Source: Burkholderia plantarii
Lineage (GTDB): Bacteria > Pseudomonadota > Gammaproteobacteria > Burkholderiales > Burkholderiaceae
Direction of reading: 5' to 3'
Assembly: GCF_001411805.1 (NCBI RefSeq)
Contig: NZ_CP007212.1
Location: forward strand, 62,001 to 126,000
Length of the DNA stretch: 64,000 nucleotides
Positions within the stretch are counted from its first letter, which is position 1. The number at the start of each line of letters is the position of its first letter. Below the pieces are notes generated by a model, which did no database searches, had not been told where the DNA came from, and worked only from the letters and a program-made list of their open reading frames with translations. This document shows, one piece after another, positions 32,227-42,750 of this stretch. Both the position numbers and the translations under genes were made by a program.

Positions 32227-33381
32227 ATGCAGAGCGCCACCACGCCCCGCTCCAAACTGCCGGACGTCGGCACCAACATCTTCACCGTGATCGGCCGGCT
32301 CGCCGCCGAGCACGACGCGCTGAACCTCGCGCAGGGCGCGCCGAACTTCGCGCCCGATCCCGCGCTCGTCGAGCGCGTGGCGCGCGCCATGCGCGACGGC
32401 CACAACCAGTACGCGCCGATGCCGGGCGTGGTGGCGCTGCGCGAGGCGCTCGCGGCGAAGACCGAGCGCCTGACCGGCGCGCGCTACGATCCGGGCAGCG
32501 AGATCACCGTGGTGGCGAGCGCGAGCGAGGGGCTCTACGCGACCATCAGCGCGCTCGTGCATCCCGGCGACGAGGTGCTCTACTTCGAGCCGTCGTTCGA
32601 CAGCTACGCGCCGATCGTGCGCCTGCAGGGCGCCGTGCCGGTGGCGATCAAGCTCTCGCCCGAGACGCTGCGGATCGACTGGGACGAGGTGGCCGCCGCG
32701 CTGACGCCGCGCACGCGCATGATCATCGTCAACACGCCGCACAATCCGACCGCCACCGTGTTCGGCGCCGGCGATCTCGCGCGGCTCGAACGGCTCACGC
32801 GCGACACCGGCATCGTGATCCTTTCCGACGAGGTCTACGAGCACATGGTCTACGACGGCGCGCCGCATCACGGCATGGCGAGCCGGCCCGAGCTGGCCGG
32901 GCGCAGCGTGATCGTGTCGTCGTTCGGCAAGTCGTTCCACGTGACCGGCTGGCGCGTGGGCTACTGCCTCGCGCCGGCGCTGCTGATGGACGAGATCCGC
33001 AAGGTGCATCAGTTCATGGCGTTCGCGGCCGACACGCCGATGCAGGTCGCGTTCGCCGAGGCGCTGGCCGAGCCGCAGAGCTATCTCGGGCTCGCGCCGT
33101 TCTACCAGCGCAAGCGCGACCTGCTCGCGCGCGAGCTGGCCGGCTCGCGCTTCGAACTGCTGCCGAGCGAGGGCACGTTCTTCATGCTCGCGCGCTTTCG
33201 CCATCTCAGCGACGAGCGCGACGGCGATTTCGTGCTGCGGCTGATCCGCGAGGCACGCGTCGCGACCATCCCGCTGTCGGCCTTCCACGCCGACGGCACC
33301 GACACCGGCGTGATCCGGCTCAGCTTCGCGAAGGACGACGCGACGCTCGTGGAAGGCGCGCGACGCCTGAGCGCCTTCTGA
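32227..33381 (+). CDS. PLP-dependent aminotransferase (fold type I, class I/II; YbdL/methionine-aminotransferase-like)
   Basis: 384 residues. Typical opening SKLPDVGTNIFTVIGRLAAEHDALNLAQGAPNF, then NTPHNPTATVF, SDEVYEHMVYDG and SSFGKSFHVTGWRVGYC, in which the Lys of SFGKSF binds PLP. C-terminal VIRLSFAKDD holds the carboxylate-binding Arg. The QGAPNF and YEHMVYDG variants resemble YbdL-like aminotransferases that act on methionine, glutamine or the methylthio-keto acid of methionine salvage. The next gene, an amino-acid-type binding protein, starts 45 bp later, so the pair is likely an operon. Confidence 0.88.
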   Translation: MQSATTPRSKLPDVGTNIFTVIGRLAAEHDALNLAQGAPNFAPDPALVERVARAMRDGHNQYAPMPGVVALREALAAKTERLTGARYDPGSEITVVASASEGLYATISALVHPGDEVLYFEPSFDSYAPIVRLQGAVPVAIKLSPETLRIDWDEVAAALTPRTRMIIVNTPHNPTATVFGAGDLARLERLTRDTGIVILSDEVYEHMVYDGAPHHGMASRPELAGRSVIVSSFGKSFHVTGWRVGYCLAPALLMDEIRKVHQFMAFAADTPMQVAFAEALAEPQSYLGLAPFYQRKRDLLARELAGSRFELLPSEGTFFMLARFRHLSDERDGDFVLRLIREARVATIPLSAFHADGTDTGVIRLSFAKDDATLVEGARRLSAF

Positions 33382-33425
33382 GCCGCGCCGCCCCGAACCC
33401 CGACCCTCATGCAGGAGAGACCACG

Positions 33426-34229
33426 ATGAACCGATGGAACCCGCGCGCGGCGCTCGCGCTGGCCTGCGCCCTGGCGTGCGGCCTCGCCGCCGGCGGCGCG
33501 CTGGCGGCGCAGCCGCAGGCAACGCTGCGCTTCGGCGTCGAGGCGCAGTACGCGCCGTTCGAATCGAAGGCGGCCGACGGCACGCTGCAGGGCTTCGACA
33601 TCGACGTCGGCAACGCCGTGTGCCGGGTCGCGCAGTTGTCGTGCAGATGGGTCGAGACCTCGTTCGACGGACTGATTCCGGCACTGCAGGGTCGCAAGTT
33701 CGATGCGATCAATTCGGCGATGAATGCCACCGAGCAGCGCCGCCAGGCGATCGCGTTCACCACCATCATCTATCGCGTGCCGACGCAGCTGATCGCGCGC
33801 AGCGCCAGCGGGCTGCTGCCCACCCCCGAATCGCTCGCGGGCAAGCGGGTGGGCGTGTTGCAGGGCTCGATCCAGGAGACCTACGCGAACGCCCACTGGG
33901 CGAACGCGGGCGTGACGGTGGTGGCCTATCAGGATCAGAACCAGGTGTATGCGGATCTCGTCTCGGGTCGCCTCGACGCCACGCTGGTGCTCGCGCCGGC
34001 CGGCCAGCGCGGATTCCTGTCGCGGCCCGACGGCAACGGCTTCGGCTTCGTCGGCCAGCCGGTGCGCGACGACCGCATCCTCGGCAGCGGGATCGGCTTC
34101 GGGCTGCGCAAGGGCGACGACGCGCTGAAGGCGCGCCTCGACGACGCGATCGACAAGCTCAAGGCCGACGGCACCGTGCGGGCGCTCGGCCGCAAGTACT
34201 TCGGCGATATCGACATCTCGGCGAAGTAA
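33426..34229 (+). CDS. Amino acid ABC transporter substrate-binding protein (family 3)
   Basis: 267 residues; signal peptide MNRWNPRAALALACALACGL ending near GGALAAQ. The mature protein shows the SBP_bac_3 pattern LRFGVEAQYAPFESKAADG, LQGFDIDVGNAVC, FDGLIPALQGRKFDAINSAM and GKRVGVLQGSIQETYA. It has the charge pattern of lysine/arginine/ornithine or histidine receptors, but the ligand is not assigned. No membrane components adjoin. Unlike the PheC-like gene, it lacks the dehydratase segments. Confidence 0.87.
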   Translation: MNRWNPRAALALACALACGLAAGGALAAQPQATLRFGVEAQYAPFESKAADGTLQGFDIDVGNAVCRVAQLSCRWVETSFDGLIPALQGRKFDAINSAMNATEQRRQAIAFTTIIYRVPTQLIARSASGLLPTPESLAGKRVGVLQGSIQETYANAHWANAGVTVVAYQDQNQVYADLVSGRLDATLVLAPAGQRGFLSRPDGNGFGFVGQPVRDDRILGSGIGFGLRKGDDALKARLDDAIDKLKADGTVRALGRKYFGDIDISAK

Positions 34230-34271
34230 CGGCGGCGGCGCGGCCGGTGCCGGCCGGCCGCCGGGTTCGCT

Positions 34272-34883
34272 TCATTCGGCGTCGGATTGCGCGAGGCGCT
34301 CGGCCACGTCGCGCAGCCACGCCTCGCTCCAGGTCAGGGCGCCCGCCCTCAGGTGTTCCACCACGCTGCGGACCCAGCCGAGTTCGGTTTCGACCGTGGC
34401 CTGCAGCAGTTCGCCCTCGAGCAGGAACAGGCGCGGGATCTGCATCGCGAGCGCGGCGTTGCGCGCGGCGTCGAGGCGTTCGAGTTCTTCCTCGAGCGCG
34501 CCGATCCGCGCTTCGAGCTGGCGGCGCGCATCCTCGACGGACAGCAGCGGCAGCACCGACAGCGCCACCGGGAACGCCGGGAATTCGCGCGCGGGGCGCG
34601 CGAGCTGTTCGCGCAGCCAGGCGCGCGCGCAGTTGCGGCCCGCGTCGGTGATCGCATAGACGATGCGCTCCGGAAACATCCCGTCGCGCTCGGTTTCGTG
34701 GACCACCACGAGCCGTTCGCGCAGCAGCCGGTCGAGCGTCTGGTAGAGGCTGTTGCGCTGGCGCACGTTGATCACGTCGTCCTTGCCGCGCAGCTTGATC
34801 AGCTGCTGGATGCGGTAGGCGTGCATCGGCGCTTCGGTCAGCATCGCGAGCACCGCGAGCGCGAGGGGTGAGAATTTCGGCAT
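34272..34883 (-). CDS. PadR-family transcriptional regulator
   Basis: 203 residues. N-terminal winged helix: LALAVLAMLTEAPMHAYRIQQLI, then a recognition region around VRQRNSLYQTLDRLLRERLVVVHETER and YAITDAGR. The C-terminal half is a long coiled coil (ARIGALEEELERLDAARNAALAM) for dimerisation, the PadR-s2 type layout. The family senses small molecules such as phenolic acids or drugs. The neighbouring genes give no clear effector. A perfect inverted repeat with internal duplication lies just upstream and is likely its own operator. Confidence 0.9.
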   Translation of the reverse strand: MPKFSPLALAVLAMLTEAPMHAYRIQQLIKLRGKDDVINVRQRNSLYQTLDRLLRERLVVVHETERDGMFPERIVYAITDAGRNCARAWLREQLARPAREFPAFPVALSVLPLLSVEDARRQLEARIGALEEELERLDAARNAALAMQIPRLFLLEGELLQATVETELGWVRSVVEHLRAGALTWSEAWLRDVAERLAQSDAE

Positions 34884-34897
34884 GTTTCCCGCGTGAT

Positions 34898-34943
34898 GTC
34901 CATCGTCAAAAAATGACTGGTTATTTTATGACTGGTGATGGAC
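34898..34943. promoter_or_regulatory. Candidate PadR operator
   Basis: Inverted arms GTCCATC (34898-34904) and GATGGAC (34937-34943) enclose a direct repeat ATGACTGGT (34913-34921 and 34928-34936) offset by 15 bp. It begins 15 bp before the padR-like start codon in an otherwise AT-rich gap, the usual place for an autoregulatory site. Confidence 0.5.
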
Positions 34944-34980
34944 GGGCACAAGATGGACGCGGGGAAACCGCGGCTCCGGC

Positions 34981-35412
34981 TCAGCCGACGTGGGTGCGCC
35001 TGGCGGGCGCCTCCGGCGTTTCCATCGTGGCGAGACCATGCACGATTCCGCAGTCCTCCACCGTGTGTTCGCCCTGGCACTGGTCGCGCAGGTCGGTGAG
35101 TTGCGCCTTCAGGTGCTGCAGTTCGACGAGCCGCGCGTTCACGTGGCCGATGTGCTCGTCGAGCAGCGCGTTGATCGAATCGCAGCGCTCGGACGGGCCG
35201 TCGGTGAGGCGCAGCAGCGCGCGGATCTCGTCGTGCGTCATGTCGAGCGCGCGGCAGTTCCGGATGAAACGCAGGCGCTCGACGTGGATCTCGGTGTAGC
35301 GCCGGTAGTTCGCGTCGGTCCGCTCCGCGTCCGGCATCAGGCCCTCCTTCTCGTAGAAGCGGATCGTATCGGGCGTGCAGCGGGCGGCTTTCGCGAGTTC
35401 GCCGATCTTCAT
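34981..35412 (-). CDS. cadR: MerR-family heavy-metal regulator (CadR/PbrR type)
   Basis: 143 residues. N-terminal MerR helix-turn-helix MKIGELAKAARCTPDTIRFYEKEGL. Metal-site cysteines are in the CadR/PbrR places: RCDSIN at the start of the dimer helix, then DQCQ and EDCGI near the C-terminus. No Cys pair typical of CueR (CxGDxxxDCP) is present, so lead, cadmium or zinc is more likely than copper. It diverges from a P-type ATPase gene across a promoter with the MerR-type 19-bp spacer. Confidence 0.9.
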   Translation of the reverse strand: MKIGELAKAARCTPDTIRFYEKEGLMPDAERTDANYRRYTEIHVERLRFIRNCRALDMTHDEIRALLRLTDGPSERCDSINALLDEHIGHVNARLVELQHLKAQLTDLRDQCQGEHTVEDCGIVHGLATMETPEAPARRTHVG

Positions 35413-35434
35413 TGCAATCTCCTGTCGGAAGCGG

Positions 35435-35465
35435 TTGACCTTGAAGTGACTTCAGGGTGTTAACT
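35435..35465 (+). promoter_or_regulatory. MerR-type promoter/operator of the metal ATPase gene
   Basis: -35 TTGACC (35435-35440) and -10 TTAACT (35460-35465) are 19 bp apart, the elongated spacing that MerR proteins correct by twisting DNA. The spacer carries a dyad, with arms ACCTTGAAG and CTTCAGGGT spanning 35438-35458, nearly symmetric and close to known PbrR/CadR boxes. Confidence 0.88.
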
Positions 35466-35494
35466 GTACACCGTCAAGCGAACAGGAGAAGGTC

Positions 35495-37942
<2,448 letters not shown>

Positions 37943-37953
37943 CGGAGGATGAC

Positions 37954-38250
37954 ATGGGGCAGCTCGCGAGATGGTTCGACCGGCTGCTGCACGGCCTGGC
38001 GCCCGGATCGCGCGCCGGACGCGGTGGCCGGTGCGGAGCGCCTGACAATGGAGCGCCCCGTGGCGGAGCGCTAAACGGCGGCGCGCCCGGCGGCAGCCCG
38101 GCACGCCCCGACTGCACCGCGAGCCGGCGCCCCGGATTCAAGCGGCTGCGCGCCGGCGATTCGAGCCCGCCCCCGGTCTGCCGACGCTGCCGCGCGCCGC
38201 TCGACCCGGCCGCGCGCTGGTGCGTGCATTGCGGGACGCGCATGCGCTGA
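37954..38250 (+). CDS. Small zinc-ribbon protein
   Basis: 98 residues, starting 11 bp after the ATPase stop with ribosome site GGAGG. The first 60 residues are low-complexity Gly/Ala/Arg. The C-terminal part CRRCRAPLDPAARWCVHCG places four cysteines in a CxxC-x(10)-CxxC zinc-ribbon arrangement. No signal peptide or membrane helix. Its position suggests cotranscription with the metal exporter and a possible metal-related role, but the function is unknown. Confidence 0.7.
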   Translation: MGQLARWFDRLLHGLAPGSRAGRGGRCGAPDNGAPRGGALNGGAPGGSPARPDCTASRRPGFKRLRAGDSSPPPVCRRCRAPLDPAARWCVHCGTRMR

Positions 38251-38776
38251 ACCGCGGACACGCGTCGAACCGGGCCGGCGCCGGTCGCGCGTCGCTCAGC
38301 GCAGCGGCACGGGCATCCCGGTCAGCGGCGCGGCCGGGCGGCGTGGTCCGTGGATCGTCCGCATCGATCTCGAACGACGGCGCCTCGGCCAGCGTGCGCC
38401 CCGACGCCGGCAGCCATTCCTGGAACAGCCGGCGATACGCGCCAGGCAGCGTCGGATACGGCCCCTGATGCAGGTACACGGCATGGAGCCCGCCCGCGAT
38501 GGTCAGGCGCGTGACGGGCGGCGGCGTGTCCAGCGCGGCCGTGCCCGGGCCGAGCGCGAAGCAGGCGTGCGAGCGCAGCCGGTCGGCCGGCGTGGTGCCG
38601 GGATTGTCGTGGAAGGCGGCGAGGCGGCGCGCATGGGGGCCGAACAGCCCGCGCGCGCCGACCCGCGCGGCCGGCTGCGCGAACGCGCCGCCGATCCCGG
38701 GATACGGGCCGACGTGCACGATCGCCAGCACCTCGATCGGCGCCTGTTGCCGGATCTCGGTCCGACGGTTTGCCAT
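38138..38776 (-). CDS. GyrI-like (AraC effector-binding domain) protein with a shifted C-terminus
   Basis: Starts at ATG 38776 (GGAG nine bases upstream): MANRRTEIRQQAPIEVLAIVHVGPYPG. Two repeats of the GyrI/Rob effector-binding fold are visible (HVGPYPGIGGAF and LHQGPYPTLPGAYRRLFQEWLP), ending DADDPRTTPP, where family members finish with a short hydrophobic strand. The reading frame instead runs another 55 or so low-complexity residues and overlaps the zinc-ribbon gene. In the neighbouring frame the same DNA reads AAPLTGMPVPLR and stops at 38296, which looks like the normal end. A one-base change near 38326-38330 is therefore suspected. The family binds small ligands; the ligand here is unknown. 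Confidence 0.65.
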   Translation of the reverse strand: MANRRTEIRQQAPIEVLAIVHVGPYPGIGGAFAQPAARVGARGLFGPHARRLAAFHDNPGTTPADRLRSHACFALGPGTAALDTPPPVTRLTIAGGLHAVYLHQGPYPTLPGAYRRLFQEWLPASGRTLAEAPSFEIDADDPRTTPPGRAADRDARAAALSDARPAPARFDACPRFSACASRNARTSARPGRAARGSVGRPGAGSNRRRAAA

Positions 38777-39082
38777 GCGCGAATCTCCACGGATATCGGC
38801 GACCGGGCGGACGCCGGCGCCCGCGCATGGTACGAAACCGGCGCAATCCGCTGGATTCACGCAATCGACGCCAGTCGCGCCAACCACCGGAACGCCGCCG
38901 CGCGCGGGCCCGCTTCCTGCTCCGCGCCAATCACTTCGCTGACCGTAGCGTCCGCCATGTTTGCCGATTTTCGATAACGCGCGGATTTATGACTCTCTAG
39001 CATCGGTGGTCGATCACCCGTTCCCGCCGCGCCACATCTGGCGCGGCCGGCCCGAACGGGTTCCACCCAAGGAGAACACGCG

Positions 39083-40489
39083 ATGCACGCAGAGTCGAAC
39101 GGCCGTCCCGCAGCGGGCGGCGCGCCGGGGCCGGCGTTGAAGCAGACCCTCGGCACCTGGCAGCTGTGGGGGATCGCGGTCGGCCTCGTGATCTCTGGCG
39201 AATACTTCGGCTGGAGCTACGGCTGGGCCAGCGCCGGCACGCTCGGCTTCGTCGTCACGGCGCTGTTCATCGCCGCGATGTACACCACCTTCATCTTCAG
39301 CTTCACCGAGCTGACCACCTCGATCCCGCACGCGGGCGGCCCGTTCGCCTACGCGCGCCGCGCGTTCGGCCCGGCGGGAGGCTACCTGGCCGGCATCGCC
39401 ACGCTGGTGGAGTTCGTGTTCGCGCCGCCCGCGATCGCGCTCGCGATCGGCGCCTACCTGCACGTGCAGTTCCCGTCGCTGGAGCCGAAGCACGCGGCGA
39501 TGGGCGCCTACCTCGTATTCATGGCGCTCAACATCGTCGGCGTGCAGATCGCCGCCACCTTCGAGCTGATCGTCACGCTGTTCGCGATCTTCGAGCTGCT
39601 GGTGTTCATGGGCGTGGTGTCGCCGGGCTTCTCGTGGGAACACTTCTCGAAGGGCGGCTGGGGCGGCGCCGAGCACTTCTCGTCCGGCGCGTTCTCCGGC
39701 ATGTTCGCGGCGATCCCGTTCGCGATCTGGTTCTTTCTCGCGATCGAGGGCGTGGCGATGGCCGCCGAGGAGGCGAAGAACCCGCGGCGCTCGATCCCGA
39801 TCGCCTACGTGGCCGGCATCCTCACGCTGGTGGTGCTCGCCATCGGCGTGATGGTGTTCGCGGGCGGCGCGGGCGACTGGACGAAGCTCGCCAACATCAA
39901 CGATCCGCTGCCGCAGGCGATGAAGACCATCGTCGGCGAGCACAGCGGCTGGATGCACATGCTGGTCTGGCTCGGCCTGTTCGGCCTGGTGGCGTCGTTC
40001 CACGGCATCATCCTCGGCTATTCGCGCCAGATCTTCGCGCTGGCGCGCGAGGGCTACCTGCCCGAATGGCTGGCCAAGGTCCACCCGCGCTTTCGCACCC
40101 CGTACCGCGCGATCCTCGCGGGCGGCGTGGTCGGCATCGCGGCGATCTACAGCGACGAGCTGATCCAGTTCGGCGGCCAGACGCTGACCGCGAACATCGT
40201 GACGATGTCGGTGTTCGGCGCTATCGTGATGTACATCGTCAGCATGGCCGCGCTGTTCAAGCTGCGCCGCAGCCAGCCGGCGATGGCGCGGCCGTTCCGC
40301 GCGCCGCTCTATCCGCTGTTCCCGGCGTTCGCGCTGGCCGCCGCGCTGGTGTGCCTCGCCACCATGGTCTATTTCAACGCGCTGGTCGCGCTGATCTTCC
40401 TGGTGATCGTCGGGCTCGGCTACGGCTATTTCATCGCGACGCGCGCGCAGCGCGCGGCCGCGCCGGCCGAGGCGCTGCTCGAGGAATGA
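39083..40489 (+). CDS. eat: Ethanolamine permease (APC superfamily)
   Basis: 468 residues with about twelve hydrophobic segments. LGTWQLWGIAVGLVISGEYFGWSYGW is the characteristic opening of EutP/Eat-type ethanolamine importers, followed by ELTTSIPHAGGPFAYARRAFG. The start follows AAGGAG. It is directly upstream of eutB and eutC on the same strand, which fixes the substrate assignment. Confidence 0.93.
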   Translation: MHAESNGRPAAGGAPGPALKQTLGTWQLWGIAVGLVISGEYFGWSYGWASAGTLGFVVTALFIAAMYTTFIFSFTELTTSIPHAGGPFAYARRAFGPAGGYLAGIATLVEFVFAPPAIALAIGAYLHVQFPSLEPKHAAMGAYLVFMALNIVGVQIAATFELIVTLFAIFELLVFMGVVSPGFSWEHFSKGGWGGAEHFSSGAFSGMFAAIPFAIWFFLAIEGVAMAAEEAKNPRRSIPIAYVAGILTLVVLAIGVMVFAGGAGDWTKLANINDPLPQAMKTIVGEHSGWMHMLVWLGLFGLVASFHGIILGYSRQIFALAREGYLPEWLAKVHPRFRTPYRAILAGGVVGIAAIYSDELIQFGGQTLTANIVTMSVFGAIVMYIVSMAALFKLRRSQPAMARPFRAPLYPLFPAFALAAALVCLATMVYFNALVALIFLVIVGLGYGYFIATRAQRAAAPAEALLEE

Positions 40490-40530
40490 CGCGCGCCGAC
40501 CGCGCCGACTGATTCGCAGGAGAGTTGCAG

Positions 40531-41928
40531 ATGGCCCATACGGAGACGATCGGTTCGCGCACCTACCGCTTCGCGGACCTGAAGACGCTGCTCGCGCGCG
40601 CCAGCCCGCTGCGCTCGGGCGACCAGCTGGCCGGCATCGCGGCGGCCAGCGAGGAGGAGCGCGTGGCCGCGAAGATGGCGCTCGCGAACGTGCCGCTCAA
40701 GGCGTTCCTGAACGAGGCGCTGATCCCCTACGAACGCGACGAGGTCACGCGGCTGATCGTCGACACGCACGACGCGGCCGCGTTCGCCGAACTCGCGCAC
40801 CTGACGGTGGGCGAGTTCCGCAACTGGCTGCTGTCGCCGGCCGCCGACGGCGCCGCGCTGGAGCGCGTCGCGCCGGGCCTCACGCCCGAGATGATGGCGG
40901 CCGTCTCGAAGCTGATGCGCAACCAGGACCTGATCGCGGCGGCCCGCAAGCGCCGCGTGGTCACGCGCTTTCGCAACACGGTGGGGCTGCCGGGGCGCAT
41001 GTCGGTGCGGCTGCAGCCGAACCACCCGACCGACGACGTGAAGGGCATCGCCGCCTCGATGCTCGACGGCCTGATGTACGGCTCGGGCGACGCGATGATC
41101 GGCATCAATCCCGCCACCGACAGCCTCGCCGCGATCACGAAGCTGCTCGTGATGATCGATGCGTTCCGCGAGCGCTACCGCGTGCCGACGCAGTCCTGCG
41201 TGCTGACCCACGTCACCAACACGATCGCGGCGATCGAGCGGGGCGCGCCGGTGGACCTGGTGTTCCAGTCGATCGCCGGCACCGAGCAGGCCAACGCGAG
41301 CTTCGGCATCTCGCTCGCGCTGCTCGACGAGGCGCACGAGGCCGCGCGCTCGCTGAAGCGCGGCACCGTCGGCGACAACCTGATGTACTTCGAGACCGGC
41401 CAGGGCAGCGCGCTGTCGGCCAACGCGCATCACGGCGTGGACCAGCAGACCTGCGAGGTGCGCGCCTACGCGGTGGCGCGCCGGTTCCGGCCGTTCCTCG
41501 TCAACACGGTGGTCGGCTTCATCGGCCCCGAGTACCTGTACGATGGCAAGCAGATCATCCGCGCCGGGCTCGAGGATCACTTCTGCGGCAAGCTGCTCGG
41601 CGTGCCGATGGGCTGCGACATCTGCTATACGAACCACGCCGAGGCCGACCAGGACGACATGGACACGCTGCTGACGTTGCTCGGCGCGGCGGGCATCAAC
41701 TTCATCATGGGCATCCCCGGTGCCGACGACGTGATGCTGAACTACCAGAGCACCTCGTTCCACGACGCGCTCTACGTGCGCGAGGTGCTGGGGCTGCGGC
41801 GCGCACCCGAGTTCGAGGAATGGCTGGAGGCGATGGAGATCGCCGACGCGAAGGGCGCGCTGCTGCCGGCCTCGGTGCGCACGCCGCTGCTGGCCGGGGC
41901 CGACGCGTGGATGGGGCTCGGCGCATGA
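40531..41928 (+). CDS. eutB: Ethanolamine ammonia-lyase large subunit EutB
   Basis: Adenosylcobalamin-dependent lyase that splits ethanolamine to acetaldehyde and ammonia. 465 residues. Visible conserved blocks: MSVRLQPNHPTDDVKGIAAS, GDAMIGINPATDS, FQSIAGTEQANASFG, YFETGQGSALSANAHHG and MGIPGADDVMLNYQSTSFHD. ATG 40531 is preferred to TTG 40525 because AGGAGAG then lies 6 bp away. It overlaps eutC by 4 bp. Confidence 0.98.
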   Translation: MAHTETIGSRTYRFADLKTLLARASPLRSGDQLAGIAAASEEERVAAKMALANVPLKAFLNEALIPYERDEVTRLIVDTHDAAAFAELAHLTVGEFRNWLLSPAADGAALERVAPGLTPEMMAAVSKLMRNQDLIAAARKRRVVTRFRNTVGLPGRMSVRLQPNHPTDDVKGIAASMLDGLMYGSGDAMIGINPATDSLAAITKLLVMIDAFRERYRVPTQSCVLTHVTNTIAAIERGAPVDLVFQSIAGTEQANASFGISLALLDEAHEAARSLKRGTVGDNLMYFETGQGSALSANAHHGVDQQTCEVRAYAVARRFRPFLVNTVVGFIGPEYLYDGKQIIRAGLEDHFCGKLLGVPMGCDICYTNHAEADQDDMDTLLTLLGAAGINFIMGIPGADDVMLNYQSTSFHDALYVREVLGLRRAPEFEEWLEAMEIADAKGALLPASVRTPLLAGADAWMGLGA

Positions 41929-42719
41929 CGGACCCGGTCGAGAAGAACCCGTGGGGCGCGCTGAAGTCGTTCACGAACGCGCGCATCGCGCTGGGCCGCG
42001 CGGGCAGCAGCCTGCCCACCGCGCCGCTGCTCGCGTTCAACCTCTCGCATGCGCAGGCGCGCGACGCCGTGCATCAGCCGCTCGACGCCGACCGGCTGCG
42101 CGGCGAACTCGAGGCGGCCGGCTTCGCGACGCTGGCGGCCGACAGCGCCGCGCCCGATCGCCAGCATTACCTGCGGCGCCCCGACCTCGGCCGGCGCCTG
42201 TCGGATCCGAGCCGCGCGGCGCTGGGCGCGGCCGCCGGCGGCGCGGGCCAGCCCGATCTGGTGTTCGTGATCGGCGATGGACTGTCGGCGTTCGCGGCCG
42301 CGAAGCAGGCGCTGCCGCTGCTGAACGCGGTGCGCGGGCGGCTCGAGGCCGACGGCTGGAGGCTCGGCCCGGTGGTGGTGGCGCGTCAGGCGCGCGTCGC
42401 CCTCGGCGACGAGATCGGCGAGCTGCTGCGCGCGCGCTTCGTGGCGATGCTGATCGGCGAGCGGCCGGGGCTCAGTTCGCCCGACAGCCTCGGCGTGTAT
42501 CTGACCCATGCGCCGCGGGTGGGCTGCCACGACGCGCAGCGCAACTGCATCTCGAACGTGCGGCCCGAAGGGCTGCCGCATGCCGCCGCCGCGCACAAGC
42601 TGCACTATCTGCTGACGCAGGCGCGGCGGCTCGGGCTGACGGGCGTCGGGCTCAAGGACGACAGCGACGCGCTGCTGCCGGAAGGTGCGGATCACGAACG
42701 GATCGACGCGCGGCGGTGA
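41925..42719 (+). CDS. eutC: Ethanolamine ammonia-lyase small subunit EutC
   Basis: 264 residues; partner of EutB, contributing to cobalamin binding. FTNARIALGRAGSSLPTAPLLAFNLSHAQARDAVH near the N-terminus and VFVIGDGLSAFAA are family marks. The C-terminal YLTHAPRVGCHDAQRNCISNVRPEGL is highly conserved. The start ATG overlaps the eutB stop (ATGA). No reactivating factor eutA or shell genes are nearby. Confidence 0.97.
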   Translation: MTDPVEKNPWGALKSFTNARIALGRAGSSLPTAPLLAFNLSHAQARDAVHQPLDADRLRGELEAAGFATLAADSAAPDRQHYLRRPDLGRRLSDPSRAALGAAAGGAGQPDLVFVIGDGLSAFAAAKQALPLLNAVRGRLEADGWRLGPVVVARQARVALGDEIGELLRARFVAMLIGERPGLSSPDSLGVYLTHAPRVGCHDAQRNCISNVRPEGLPHAAAAHKLHYLLTQARRLGLTGVGLKDDSDALLPEGADHERIDARR

Positions 42720-42750
42720 CCGGAAGCCGTGGCCCGATTGCTTGGTTCGG

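Noticed and set aside
38138..38887. Upstream extension of the GyrI-like gene to 38887
   Set aside because: The ATG at 38776 has a ribosome site and begins the conserved domain; the extra residues look unrelated.
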